DNA of 64,000 bases from Chamaecrista fasciculata (Eukaryota; Streptophyta; Magnoliopsida; Fabales; Fabaceae), in the NCBI GenBank assembly GCA_003254925.1, contig QANZ01026731.1:32644-96643 (forward strand), in the 5' to 3' direction. The notes below the pieces were generated by a model. It had not been told where the DNA came from, searched no databases, and worked only from the letters and a program-made list of their open reading frames with translations. Positions 1-11,640 of the stretch are shown here, piece after piece (positions within the stretch are counted from its first letter, which is position 1; every line of letters begins with the position of its first letter). Position numbers and translations under genes: made by a program.

Positions 1-1339
1 ATTCTCATCCCCAAAAATAATAAATATTAAGACTTTTTTTAAATGTATTTTTTAAAATATATTAGAATATTATCACATTAACCTTTAATAGATATTAACT
101 GAGATATAAAAGTAAATCTAATTATTTATCATTTAACATATCACAAAATATAATTATTATATTGAAATAGTAAATTAAGATAAAAAATCACATTATTTAT
201 ATTACATTTTTAAGAAATTAAGTTATGAAATAAAAATAAATAAAGAGATTGATTATTTTGCAAGAGATAAATCATTAATTCATAATCTATTCGAAGTGTC
301 TGAATAAGGAAAACAAAAATCCAGATATTAATAAAATGATTAATTTGGAATAATTTAAGTTAATTTAGTGACAAACAAAATCAAAATAAGGGATGGGTTG
401 GGTGGTGGCGTGACTGCGTGAGTGTTGAATTGAATTTGTGGATCTTGGCTAATAGGACATCGAACCAACTGCTGCCACGTGTCCTCAATGATTCTTACAC
501 CCATTTATATCATCAAATCCGTATCACGTTTTGATGAGATGAACACAACGCCTATCTATATATCTAGAAAGATATATATGTTACTAACCATAAAAAATAA
601 ATAATCTAATTTAACTTTTCATTGAATTGTAGTTGCATCAATTGGCCAAAAAAAAGAAAAAAAAGAATTGTAGTTGCATCACATGAATGAATTTTTTAGT
701 AAAATGATAAGTTTGCTAACATCATAAATCTCCCCAATAAATTGTTATTTTTGTCTCTCGTGAGTTATCCCATTCGAAATTGGATACTCTATCATTTCTT
801 CAAGTCTAGATCAACTTTCATGTGAATGTTGAAATATCAATATATAATTAATTTATTCCTTTTTGATTTATTTTCTTTTTTCGAATATATATTTTTAAAA
901 CATACTCAAATTTTACTGCATTACGAGACCTTGAGGGTTCAGACATGATAATAAGTAAAAGATATTTTGTGATAAAAAAAATTTATAAATAAATATGGGA
1001 GCGTTATAGATAAACAAAATTGATGGTAACGTATGAAGAAGGTACGAATTACGATGAAGGAAAAAAGCGGGATTTGGGATACAGTGGGTCTTCGCGTATT
1101 TCCAGCGACGTGAATACGAAACAAAACAAAAAACAAGGTATTTATTTTATTTTTATTTAATTTATACACCACATCCCATGCTTTTGTTTTATTTATTTAT
1201 GTTATTTTTTGGTATGTGGTTGAATTGAAGAAGAAAAGAACGGAAATTTGTTTGCGTAACCAACCACTATCACCGATTGGTTTCAACCTTCAATAGCAAT
1301 AATCATATTAATAATAGTTTCTCTCGATTTCCCAGTACC
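1..1339. other. AT-rich upstream region, no gene seen
   Basis: No open frame here resembles a protein. The stretch is AT-rich with short A and T runs and ends in the presumed promoter of the RING-ligase gene. A perfect G-box (CACGTG) lies at 476-481 within a GCCACGTGTCC context, about 0.9 kb before the pyrimidine-rich leader. Whether it acts on that gene is inference. Confidence 0.5.
476..481. promoter_or_regulatory. G-box (CACGTG)
   Basis: A perfect palindromic CACGTG sits in an ACGTGTC-type context, the form bound by plant bZIP and bHLH factors and common in ABA- or light-responsive promoters. It is well upstream of the RING-ligase leader, so its role is only suggested by position. Confidence 0.3.
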
Positions 1340-3249
1340 CACTTCCACCCCACCATCTCTATTCCTTCCTCATATCACCATTTTCATCGCATCTGCATCT
1401 TCATCTTCATCTTCTAATCTCTCTAGATCTCTCTTCATATTTTTCCTTCCTGATCGTTCTTAATGTTCCATCTTGATCTCTGATTCTTCCAAGGTATTGA
1501 TTGCTCTCGGTTGTATCTATTTTTTTTTGTAAAAAAAATTGTTGTTTCATTTTGTTTTTATGCTGAAAATTTGTGTCGATGTAGCGATGTATTTCTGCTT
1601 CTTGTTTTTGTTTTATTTTTTCAAATCACTGTTTCATATCTGATTCTGATCTAGGCAAAAGATTTATAGGTGCTTTACATGTTTATCCATTGTCTACTGA
1701 CTTCTGATCGTCATCTTGTTAGCCTCCCTCTCTTCTAAGGGTGAGGGTTATGCTTGGAATATGACCATTTTGCTAGCAAAACCCAAAATTTCTGCCTTCC
1801 TATATTCACTTTGACCATTGATCGCATAAAAGATAAAACTGTTACTCTTGATTATTCATCATCTCTTGAATGGCGTTTTGGTTATCAGACTTTTTTTTTA
1901 AATTGTCATTACATGCTAATACAACCACACTAGCAGGAAAGGATCCTGAATAAACAAGAGGCAGTGCCTGAGAATGTATCTTAGCAATATGATGAGCTGC
2001 CTGATTCCCCTGACTTTTAATATGTTGAAAAGAAATATACTCAAAGTGTGAGGCCAGAACCAAGACATCTTCGAGAACATAACCCATTATAGAGACACCC
2101 CCATTTGCCTGAAGAGCATTAATGACCACTCTGCTATCTGATTTAACAAGTCTTAGAACTCCCATTTGCAAATCCACGGACTCCTTCTGTTTTCTTGCAT
2201 GGACGTTTTAAAGGAGATTTATTGGTTCTATTCAGAAAATCTCATGCATCCATCTCAATTCCTTCACCTAATCTTAAGTTGAAATGGAACTGATGGGATG
2301 GCCTGCCAATTTGTGTGTCAACGGTAGATAAGAATAACATAATAGATCTGTTCAGTTTCAGGGATGTTATCTTTTTTATCCGTGAGGAAACCCAAGGCTC
2401 AGTTACTTGCAGTTTTGCTTTTTAGTCATAAATTTCTGTTTTGCTTTCAACTTTAAAAATTGTGCTTTAAGTGAAATAAAGCATGCTTCTGAGTATACAG
2501 TTAATTCATAATTGTATGCAAATTAGGGCTTTATTTAATGCAGTGTGCATTTGACTTTGCATTCCTTTTCAAGGATCACTTTTACTTATTTGGCTACGGA
2601 TAGTAAGTTTTTAGTGCCGAGTGAACTAATAAGTAATTGCCTCTTGAACATTGTTACTTTTCATTGTGTCTCGTATTAAAAAAAAGTTGATGATTAATTT
2701 ATTGAAATTTTCTTTTCATATGCATCTTGTGTTCCTCCTATAATATTTAGTTGAGCATAATCCACTGCTATGCAATTTCTAAACTTAGCTTCTGACAATG
2801 ACCAACCATCAGTTTATGAACTTAAAATAAGCAACCTAACTTTCTTTATAGAGGAACTTTATATTTTGTTTTGGAGTTTAGATGCATTGCTATATAATTT
2901 TTCCACTAAATTCACAAGTAGAAGCCAAGAAATAAACTTGAACACCTTTGGTTACCTGCTATGAATCATCAAAATCTGCTTCCAAAACCTTTGAGCTAAC
3001 TGCAAAAATTAATGAACACATGAAATTTTCTTTATAACTCTATCAACTCTCCTCCTCACTCTGTACTTAAATTGTTGTACTGAATGTGATTGGTGGTGCT
3101 GGAATGTTTCATGTTGCTAGCTTTTGATCATTTAAATTTCAATGTTATTTACTTGCTTTTTTCTCTGAATGTAGATATTTGTGGGAAGCTTCTGTATAAT
3201 TTCTTAAAAGCTGCGTACTTTGAGCTAGGCCATCACTAGTCCTGGGATA
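1340..3249 (+). other. 5' leader and leader intron of the RING-ligase gene
   Basis: A CT-rich stretch of about 1340-1494 looks like a plant 5' UTR. It ends in a plausible donor (CCAAG|GTATTG, near 1495). A plausible acceptor (TGAATGTAG) lies near 3174, giving a leader intron of about 1.7 kb before the start codon at 3250. The intron contains a transposon-derived RNase H fragment in the opposite orientation. The transcript start and splice sites are inferred from sequence only. Confidence 0.45.
1842..2177 (-). mobile_element. LINE-type RNase H (RVT_3) fragment
   Basis: An open frame of 111 codons carries the pattern of the RNase H-like domain found in plant non-LTR retrotransposons and their host-captured relatives: an SDSRVVINAL motif near residue 13, then an LASHFEYISFQHIKSQGNQAAHHIA-type tail (about residues 41-65) in which the N-x2-AH-x-IA signature is clear. 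Only this domain is present. The usual reverse transcriptase and zinc-knuckle parts are absent, so it is a fragment, lying antisense inside the presumed leader intron of the RING-ligase gene. The open frame suggests a fairly young insertion or chance survival. A function is unlikely. Confidence 0.65.
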
Positions 3250-5222
3250 ATGTTGGGGGCCAACAATGGTAATCCTGTTCTTCCTGTTTTCTTGGACGAG
3301 ACCCAATATCAGTATCAAACTAATGCGGCGAATCAACTGCAGTTGTTTGGAAATTGTGAGTTTTCTCATGCTTTCTAATGAACATGTTCACTTTGTTTTG
3401 AACCTAGTTGTTTCACTTGGTAATTCTGGTTGAAAGCTACTTGATATAGCTTTCTTTTATTGGATTCATACACAACTTACATCTTAAAGATTGTTCTAAA
3501 AGTAAGATTGTCTATAATTTGTCTCTATATTTGCCAGATGATGACAGGAATGATAATGATTGTCCTCTGATTTTATGAAAATGGATGGAGGAGTATGAGA
3601 TTTGGGTTAGCTACTCTTTTTTGTTTTGGTTGCTTGTATCTATGTTTTGACTTGTGTGTATTGCTTTCACTTCTGGATGTCCCTGTATTACAGGATTTGA
3701 TCACTTCTTTCACCTGTGGATGTCTCTATATTTGCTGTTGCTAGTTATGATATTTTTATTTTGGATGTTGTAGTTATGGGTGATTGCATTGCATTTCTTT
3801 ATATAATAATTTGAATATATGTATTTTTTTTCTTATAATGCTTGATGAATGAAAAATATATTTTGCAGTACAAGCTGGGTGTAGTGTTGATCCAGTTAAT
3901 TACTTTGGAAATGAGCATATTAGTTCCATGATTCGGCCGAACAAAAGAAGTAGGGAAATGGAAGATATCTCAAAGCAACAAAGGCTTCAGATTTCCTTAA
4001 ATTACAATGCTTGTCAAGATGAACCTGCTCGATCAGCAAGCATTCCGAATCCAAACCAAAACCCGGTGTCAACAGGATTGAGGCTGTCTTATGATGATGA
4101 TGAGCGTAACTCATCTGTTACTTCTGCTAGTGGCAGCATGACAGGCGCGCCTTCAATCATATTGTCACTTGGTGACAATGTTAGAACTGAACTTGATAGA
4201 CAGAAGGAAGAGTTGGACCAGTATATCAAGCTTCAGGTAATGAATAATATTGTCGCTTGGTTGATGTCATCTTGATGCAAAAGAATTTTGATAATTTCTA
4301 ATAATTTTAGATGCTTTGGCTTTTTTATTTTTTATTTTTTATTAAATAAATCTTGCATTTCTACACCTACTAGTCTATTGAAGATAGCTATCAATGTCCC
4401 TTTTATTTCAATGTGAAGTTTGTACAGTGTTGTTCCTCTAGTTTCTTTATTAGAGCAATTTATTTGCCCTATTTTAAAATTATTGGGTGAGCCACAATGT
4501 ATTTTGAATTTTCCATGGAGATGTATGAATTAAGAAATGGTTGTTACTAGTTTCTATTATTTTTCTACTACAGTTACACATAGGTATGTTACAGACTTAC
4601 AGGCAAAATCTATACTTTGGTTATGGAAGATGCTAGCCCTTCTCTGACGCCATTCTTATTACATTTTACACAGAAGGAACAACTATCAAAAGGTGTGAGA
4701 GACATGAAGCAAAAGCACGTAGCTTCTCTCCTTGCTGCCATCGAGAAAGGTGTGAGCAAGAAGCTAAGGGAAAAAGAAGTGGAGATAGAGAACATGAATC
4801 GTAAAAACCGAGAGCTAGCAGAGAGAATAAAGCAGGTGGCAGTTGAAGCACAAAACTGGCATTACAGAGCAAAGTACAATGAGTCAGTTGTGAATGTTCT
4901 AAAGAACAATCTCCAGCAGGCAATCTCTCAGGGAGTTGAGCAAGGAAAGGAAGGGTTCGGAGACAGTGAAGTGGATGATGCTGCCTCGTACATTGACCCC
5001 ACTAACTTGTTGACCATCCATAGGGCGCAAGTGAAATCTACCGGCAAGAAGCAAGGCATCGAGGAACACATGATTTGTCGAGCATGCAAGGTGAAGGAGG
5101 TTTCGATGTTGTTGATGCCTTGTAGGCACCTGTGCTTGTGTAAGGACTGTGATGCATTTGTCAATGCTTGCCCTGTATGCCAACTGATAAAATCTGCAAG
5201 TGTCCAAGTATATCTATCCTGA
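3250..5222 (+). CDS. BOI/SBP1-family RING E3 ubiquitin ligase
   Basis: The CDS is joined from 3250-3355, 3869-4236 and 4674-5222, giving 340 residues with consistent phases and GT-AG introns. The N-terminal half is low-complexity and contains the conserved family patch STGLRLSYDDDERNSS. A coiled-coil follows (about residues 135-230: LDQYIKLQ, KGVRDMKQKHVASLLAAIEKGVSKKL), including the WHYRAKYNE segment typical of S-ribonuclease-binding-protein relatives. The C-terminus (about residues 290-340) is a RING-HC finger: C-x2-C, then CRHLCLCKDC and CPVC, ending in SVQVYLS. Members of this family (BOI, BRG1-3, SBP1) are E3 ligases acting in stress, cell-death and gibberellin responses. Substrate is not deducible here. 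Start chosen because the MLGANNGNPVLPVF opening matches the family. From memory it resembles Arabidopsis At1g60610. Confidence 0.93.
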
Positions 5223-6675
5223 CTTACAAAAAAGGGTAAGTATTTAAAAAAGAAAAAGAAAAGAAAAGGAAAGAGAGAATGCAATGGAAAACACATCATT
5301 CTACCCGTGTCTTTGTGACTGTTGTATGATATGTATGTCTGCCTAAGTTATATGAATATTGTGAGTGAAGTACTTGTCACTAAAAAAATTGACTTCCAAG
5401 CATATTTCTATCCAATTTGTGCAAGAACATTCCCCAACTTCCTTTGGCCATCTCTTCTTCTTTTCCTTGTGATTTGATTTGCTGAAAAATCTGTGGCATA
5501 AGAAGTAGTACACTTTGAGAAACTAAATCACTAATGAAAATATGTCAAGTATTACGTATGCCATCCATGGACGAAAAAGCTATAATACCAATTCCAGTTA
5601 GATGTTTTCACTGGAAAAATTTTAATATACGCATCTGTAACCAGTATGTATATATATCTCCTTACAGGCAGATTTGGATGCTAAAACTATTACTTCTGGA
5701 CTCTGATAGGATGCATCATTGCAAAACAGATGAAGCCACTAAAGTGTTAGTATGTACATCTCCCTAACATTTTGTATATTTTGTAAAAATTGTCAGCTAA
5801 TTTATATAGCACTATAGTGCTTTACCGAATATGAATCTCATTTGTCAAAGTATTGTGGCCTTCTCACTCTATCAGAATTTCTTACTAAACTAGTATATTT
5901 TAATTATGATACAAACTTTAAGACTGAAATTATAATTTTTAATGTAATAATAAAGAACAAAGTATTCTTTTTGAAAAAGAGAACGTCCCGCTTAAAAGAG
6001 AGTTAATTTTATCGATATTAAACAAAAAAGTAGAAACTTGTATAAACTAGATATTTTTTATCTTTCACACACTAACCTTTTTTTTTTCTTTTCAGATTAT
6101 TTTTAAAATATAGTCACTTATAAATTTGTGTTAGTTATTTGAATTCATTTTTAATTTAATTGGTAATGTCATATTAATAATATTAGTTAGTGTCATGGTA
6201 TCATGATATCATCGATTCATAAATTCTTAAGTTGTTAAAAAAGAAAAAAAATATTCATATGATAATATATCATATCATCAATTAATAATATCATATTGTT
6301 GGTATTATTAATCAACTTAAAGGTTGATGATAATTATGATTTTCTATTTAATACATGTATACGACTATACGTAAAAACTGTTTTGTTAGAAAAATGGAAC
6401 GAACATCCAAAATGGTTAATATATATATCCGGTGAGACTGAAAATGTCTCGAGCGTGTTATTAATTTTTGTACATCTGCGCAGGCTGAGACACTGAGTCC
6501 ATACTTTTTAGTTTTTACGTACAACATTCAAAGACACCAATATAATGACTCCATACATGTAGTAGTATTATAGAAACAAAGTTTCATCATCCATTTGCCA
6601 TACAAGGGCGTATAGTAGTCCATGACGATGCTTCAATTAGAGAGTCACATTATATTTCAGAATCTTCAATGTTGT
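5223..6675. other. 3' region and AT-rich spacer, no gene seen
   Basis: The first 200 bases are probably the 3' UTR of the RING-ligase gene. The rest is AT-rich with ATATCAT-type short repeats near 6160-6300. Small open frames at 5534-5767 and 6296-6496 show no protein-like pattern. Confidence 0.4.
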
Positions 6676-6790
6676 TCAATAACGGTGAGCCAACTTCTCT
6701 TTCTCCTTGTACTGTTGGACATAGCTGCATCCGGTTGCAAGAATAACATTAATGAATTTAAACCTTTATTGGATAGCAAAACTGTGAAAA

Positions 6791-6962
6791 ATTTGAAGTT
6801 TCTAGCATGACAACTTCCTTTACTGTGCTTGTGTGAACAAGTCGTCTTGAATTCAAAGTTCAAAAAATAGCTCTCATCACAGATTTTGGAAATAATTTGA
6901 AGTCTCAAGCATGACAGCTTTACTTTTCTGACTATTTTCAATTCAAAGTTCATACAATAGCT
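6791..6962. repeat. Diverged tandem duplication, two units of about 70-80 bp
   Basis: Unit 1 (6791-6872) and unit 2 (6895-6962) share ATTTGAAGT, AGCATGACA, AATTCAAAGTTCA and end in AATAGCT. They lie in the intron between the two QCR8-like exons, close to the last one. Confidence 0.6.
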
Positions 6963-7056
6963 ACTCTTTATTAATTTATTCATCTGTTTTTGAGTTCACT
7001 TCAGAGGATGAGCATAAACTACAGGGTACAGCAATACCTTTCCAATTGAAGATGGA

Positions 7057-8292
7057 TGTCGCACCTGAAATGCAACGCGCACGGCGCGAAAAGATGAGTT
7101 AAAACGAGTTTCGAAGACATTTCGCAAACATTTTCAAAAACAACGTTTTGACAGGGTCACTAAAATTTTTAATGAAAACTTTAAAAAACCTTTCAAAAAT
7201 AATTTTGCGAACTGGTCTTTAAATCAGAGTTGGGTTCGGGAGTTAGTACGTGAGGGGAAGGTGTTAGGCACCCCACAACGTCTAATTACCAAATTGTGCA
7301 GTTTAATTACGTGTGCCAATAAATACCCTTAAACAAACACATGCAAAGCGCAAGAAGTTTGGATGATTGGACTTGACCAAGGAACTGACTCCAAGGGCTT
7401 ACGTACCCCTTAAGGGGATCAAAGTCCACGTAGTTCGTCATTTTGTAGAAATTTGGGTGATTGGACTTGACCAAGGAACTGACTCCAAGGGCCTACGTAC
7501 CCCTTATAGGGATCAAAGTCCATGTAGTTTGTCTAGAAAATAGTGTGAGTTGGTTCAATTTTAGTTAGAGTGAATGAAAATGAGATTAGTTGGTTGATTT
7601 GATTTTATTGTGAAATCCCAAGTTTTATCATTTCTTTCTCTCATGTTTTTTTTTTCAAGATTTTTTTTTAAAAAAAGTTTAATTCTAAGTGATATCATCT
7701 AAAAACATATTTTTGTATTTTTTGAAAATATAATTTGGAATGAAAATATATATATTTTTATGATCATGAAATATTTATAAAAAGCTAGAAATCCTAAGAA
7801 GAGAGGAAACTAATTTTCAAATTTTAGGATAAAACTTTGGGTCGTTGGAACCCAAATTCGTCACACAAATTCACAATAAAATCACACAAATGCGAAATTT
7901 AAACATGCAATGTAAATCCTAACATGATTAGTTACTAAAAGAAAAATGATTTAATATAGTAGAGCAATTAAAATAGAAAGTATAAAATAAATAAAAAAAA
8001 ACTTGAAAATCAAATAAAGTTAAATTAAATTGAAAACAAAATATAAATAAAATAAAATAAAAAAATACGATAATATTTACAAATATAAGGAAACCAACAA
8101 TAAGAAAACAATATAAGAAAATAAATAAAATATTATAAGTAAAAAGAAAAGAAACATTAAAAAAAAATAAAGAAAAGAAATATAAAATAAAACAAGATAA
8201 TATAAATGAAATGAAAAAACAAGTAAAACAAAATAAGCAAAAAAAATAAGATAAAATAAAATAAAGAAGGACAACAAAAATAAAAAAAGAAT

Positions 8293-8330
<38 letters not shown>

Positions 8331-9489
8331 CAAAAGAAAAAACTGAAATGCAGAAAAAGGTGGGAAAGAGAAAGAGTAAGCGGAGAAGAAGGAAGAGGCT
8401 AGAAAAAATGCTGAAATCGTATTTTAACCCCCCAACATACTTTCCTTTATTTCATCTAGCTTCCTTAACCTTTTCTGAAGGGACTAAAATAAATTTTTAG
8501 AAGACTTCCTTGGATAAGTTTCTGAGTTTCATCTCTAGACCAGATGAAGCCAGGAAAAAATTACAGATTAGACCAGAAACCTTCAAATTTTCTTTATTTT
8601 AGTCCCTAACTCACAAAAAAAGTTTGCAAAATATTTCAGAACTCTTCCAAAAATGTCTATTTAGTCCCTAAACCATGAATATTCCAGAAGAGGGACCAAA
8701 AAAAGCAAGAAAATGCAAGAAAGAAAAAACACAGGGACTAAACTGAAAAAACGTAGAAACTTTAACACCCGCCGGAAACCTCAAGGAACCTCAAGAAGAC
8801 TTCAACCCTCACTCAAATCGGATTCAAAACGAGCTCTAAAGCTTCAAGATTCAATTTTTTGAAAAACTTGTCGTTTTCTCTCTATGTTTCCTCTCTCTCC
8901 GGCTTCTTGCTGCCTCTGAGTTTTTCGTCCCACATATACATGTATATATAGAAGAAGCAAACAAAACCATTGCATCAATTGTCATGCCTTCCAACTCTCG
9001 AAGCTAAGAGGGGAAAGTTTCAGACCATCTTAGGTCTCTAGGGAGGAGGATCCATATCAACTTGTGAAAGCATTCATGTGTGATTTAACTCATCTCCCTG
9101 CACGCTTTCCTTTCTCGTTTTTTCCTTCTCTCAACTTTGTGCTTCAAACTTTAATTTTTCCTTAAAGATATGAAACTCATGCCAACTCCCCTTTTTATTC
9201 TTTTCTCTTATTAAAGATAGGATTTAGGTTAAGATTATGTGTAGTATTGGCCATAGTTTAGATCTTTGGGTTTAAGTGATATATGAGATTTTATTTTGTT
9301 TTTTATTTAAATTGGGTCATGAAGATATGCTTGGAAAATGAAAATATTTGTTTAAAATGAATGAGAATGAGTTTTTTATCATTTTTTTTATTATTTGTTT
9401 TTGTTGTTTTTTTTTAAAAAAAAGATAGTAACGCTCGATCCCAAAATTTTGATTTAGGTTTTTAGACCAGTCAAAATATAGTGTTTACG
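7057..9489 (-). mobile_element. Solo LTR of a Ty3/gypsy (Ogre/Tat-like) retrotransposon, 2.4 kb
   Basis: Read on the - strand the element opens CGTAAACACTATATTTTGAC (first T of TG mutated to C) and closes GGTGCGACA. It is flanked by a perfect 5-bp target duplication, ATGGA, at 7052-7056 and 9490-9494. It carries the block GTGAGGGGAAGGTGTTAGGC followed by ACCCC, which I recall from long LTRs of Ogre/Tat-type plant elements. No gag, protease or polymerase remains, so it is a solo LTR left by LTR-LTR recombination. It contains a TA microsatellite (about 8296-8325) and long A-rich tracts. It lies inside the QCR8-like intron in the same orientation as that gene. Confidence 0.75.
7358..7533. repeat. 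Tandem duplication inside the solo LTR
   Basis: Two units of about 80 bp (7358-7439 and 7453-7533) share GATTGGACTTGACCAAGGAA followed by CTGACTCCAAGGGC and TACGTACCCCTTA, with a few substitutions. The duplication is internal to the LTR. Confidence 0.8.
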
Positions 9490-9599
9490 ATGGATGATTC
9501 ATGTCGAAGGAAAATAAAATCTAATTTGATAGCTCGACGAAACACGCACGTCACTATATTCGTTTTGGAAGTATAGGATATGCACAGAAATGAAACAAT

Positions 9600-10094
9600 A
9601 TATCATAGCCCTTATTCAGATAAGTATGATACAAGTCTCAGATCAAGGGATATATTCAAATTAGTAGGAGAAGAAGAAACTCCATAAATGTGTTATATGC
9701 TAATAACAAGATAGAGAAGACACTCAAATAAAACTGATATTCATTGATGATTTTGATACATGAGCAGAAAATAGGGACTAAAAGATAACAAGAGGAAGAG
9801 AAAGAAAGAGAAGCAAGAAGAGAGAGAGAAGCATAATCAGGGAGAAGGAGAGAGAATCTAGAGAGAGAGAATTTTCTAACAATATTCCTACCCAATTCCC
9901 CTCTTCACATGCCTATTTAACCACATTCCATAACACACTTTACATGGGTCACATGGCCTCCAATTCTTCACACATCTTATTCCATATTCATCAACCCAAT
10001 CCATTTGCTCATTGGGCCTTATTAGTCCATAATCATCCATGACAAAATGTTACATCATTGATCAATCTCTCACACTCCAACATTTTCCCATGCG
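9600..10094 (-). mobile_element. Copia-like 3' LTR fragment
   Basis: On the - strand a TGTTGGAGTGTGAGAGATTG opening at 10082 is preceded by CATGGGAAAA, resembling the Copia polypurine tract that sits next to a 3' LTR. A TATA-like GTTAAATAGG and a CT-rich leader-like stretch follow. The far end is not clearly defined and no target duplication was found, so the left boundary is approximate. No coding part of the element is present. It lies in the QCR8-like intron beside the solo LTR. Confidence 0.45.
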
Positions 10095-10452
10095 ATAATC
10101 AACAATTAATTATATTAGCTATATATTTAGCTTTCATTTTCAGCCAGGTCCCTTGATAGTTAACCCTACCTCTTCATTTCTTCATTATTCAACCCTTGGA
10201 GAACTCATTTCAAACTTGTGAGTTAATTAGAGCTTAGAACCACACAACATTTTCATAATCAACAGTATGTACAAAATAGAAGAAAATTAATGAAACGTAA
10301 ATGCTAACAACAAGTATATGCATAAATAAAAGAGAAAATTACGCGTAGGTGGCGAGGAGAGGCGTGATGAAGAGCGTGGCGCTGATCCAATTCTCAGAAA
10401 TCTTGTGTTGGATCTTGGCGGGAAGGTCCTTCCACATGCCTCCAAACTTCAT

Positions 10453-11640
10453 TTATATCAAATTAGTTCTATATATTTTTATAATTTGTTAAATTAATTT
10501 AAAAGATATTGAATGAAGTCATATTTCAATCTTTTTAAATTAAAATGTGATGAATCTAAAGTTAAAACGTTCTTTTATAAAGTACTTTAGGGTCATAAAA
10601 AAACGGTTAAATCGAATTTAAAAAATAAATAACTTATTTTAGGCCAATCAAATAAAATATAAAAAACTAATTTGAAGTTTTACAATCTCTGAACCAAAAA
10701 AAAAAATATTTACAATCCAATTTTATCAAATGTTCCCCAAGGGACTGTTTGACTTTTACAATCGACATATATATATACTAGGGATTTTGCGTGTCCGTAT
10801 GTAAAATAAATGAGAGTTCACCAAAAAAATGAGGGACTAAATCGTTAACTCAGTAAAAAAAAAATGGATCAAATAATAATTTTCCTCTTATTATTGATTT
10901 TGTACTATAGTTTTAAAATGTGGACGACCAGAAATGGGTGGACCCATATAATATTATATATATATATTCACTTAAAAAATTTAGAATGCAAAAAAAAAAT
11001 TCCGTAATTTTTTTTTAATTTAAAAATAGAAAAAAATAATTTTATTAAAAAACATATTTCTTTACTATTTTATGATTATTGTTGTATTTTATATTACTTT
11101 AAGTTAAAAATTAATTATTTTTGTAATTAATAATAAAAATTAAAAAAGCTTTTTGAAAAAAAAATTATTTCAGAAGAATATTTAAAAATAATCGTTCTGT
11201 CACTTTTAAATGTTGAGACTTGAGAGTCTACTCTTTTGCATATTATTCAAAGTCTATTTTTTTTTTTATTTTAGCCTTATTCAGCCATCGTAAATGATTT
11301 AAGAATAAAATAATTGTCTTTAATCAGACAAGACTTTGTGTTTTTAGTGACGACAGCGATCGAAATTAAATGTGTCAAAAGGACATAATTAGGAAACGAC
11401 GAGCAATGAATGGATTGAAATTTGGAAGGAACGGTGCATGAGACACGAAACGGTTGTCGTTTAAGAGTCTGGTCAACATTGTTCTGTCAGACTGTCACTT
11501 CATTCCAAGTTCAAAGAAACGACTCGCCAAGGAACGCTTATCGCTTCGCTTGGGATTATCCTAGTCAGACTTCAGAAGAGAATGAGCTGTCAGTGGCGAT
11601 ATCGTAATTATTGAACGACTCAGTGGCATTTTCCCAACTC
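10453..11640. other. AT-rich spacer, no gene seen
   Basis: A search on the - strand for the missing first QCR8 exon found nothing recognisable. The first 900 bases are very AT-rich. The last 300 are less so and probably form the promoter of the downstream peptidase gene. The small frame at 11422-11607 has no family resemblance. Confidence 0.4.

Larger units (their letters stand above)
6676..10446 (-). pseudogene. QCR8-like (cytochrome bc1 complex subunit 8) gene remnant, last two exons
   Basis: Two separated pieces on the - strand read as one protein. Exon A (10446-10343) encodes FGGMWKDLPAKIQHKISENW and then ISATLFITPLLATYA. Exon B (6724-6676) encodes YVQQYKEKEKLAHRY and a stop. Spliced through donor GC|GTAATT and acceptor GATGCAG|C, the codon at the join is restored to Ala, and the product matches the C-terminal two thirds of plant QCR8, the small ubiquinone-binding subunit of mitochondrial complex III. 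There is no in-frame stop. The N-terminal exon (family pattern KAVVYALSPFQQK) was not found up to the neighbouring gene. An ATG at 10452-10450 could start a short protein, with an in-frame TAA directly before it. The 3.6-kb intron holds two LTRs. I infer a 5'-truncated duplicate. An unrecognised first exon or unusual start is the alternative. Confidence 0.65.

Noticed and set aside
4617..4673. Start of the RING-ligase frame at 4617
   Set aside because: These bases are intron. The acceptor CACAG at 4673 and the upstream exons restore the family sequence.
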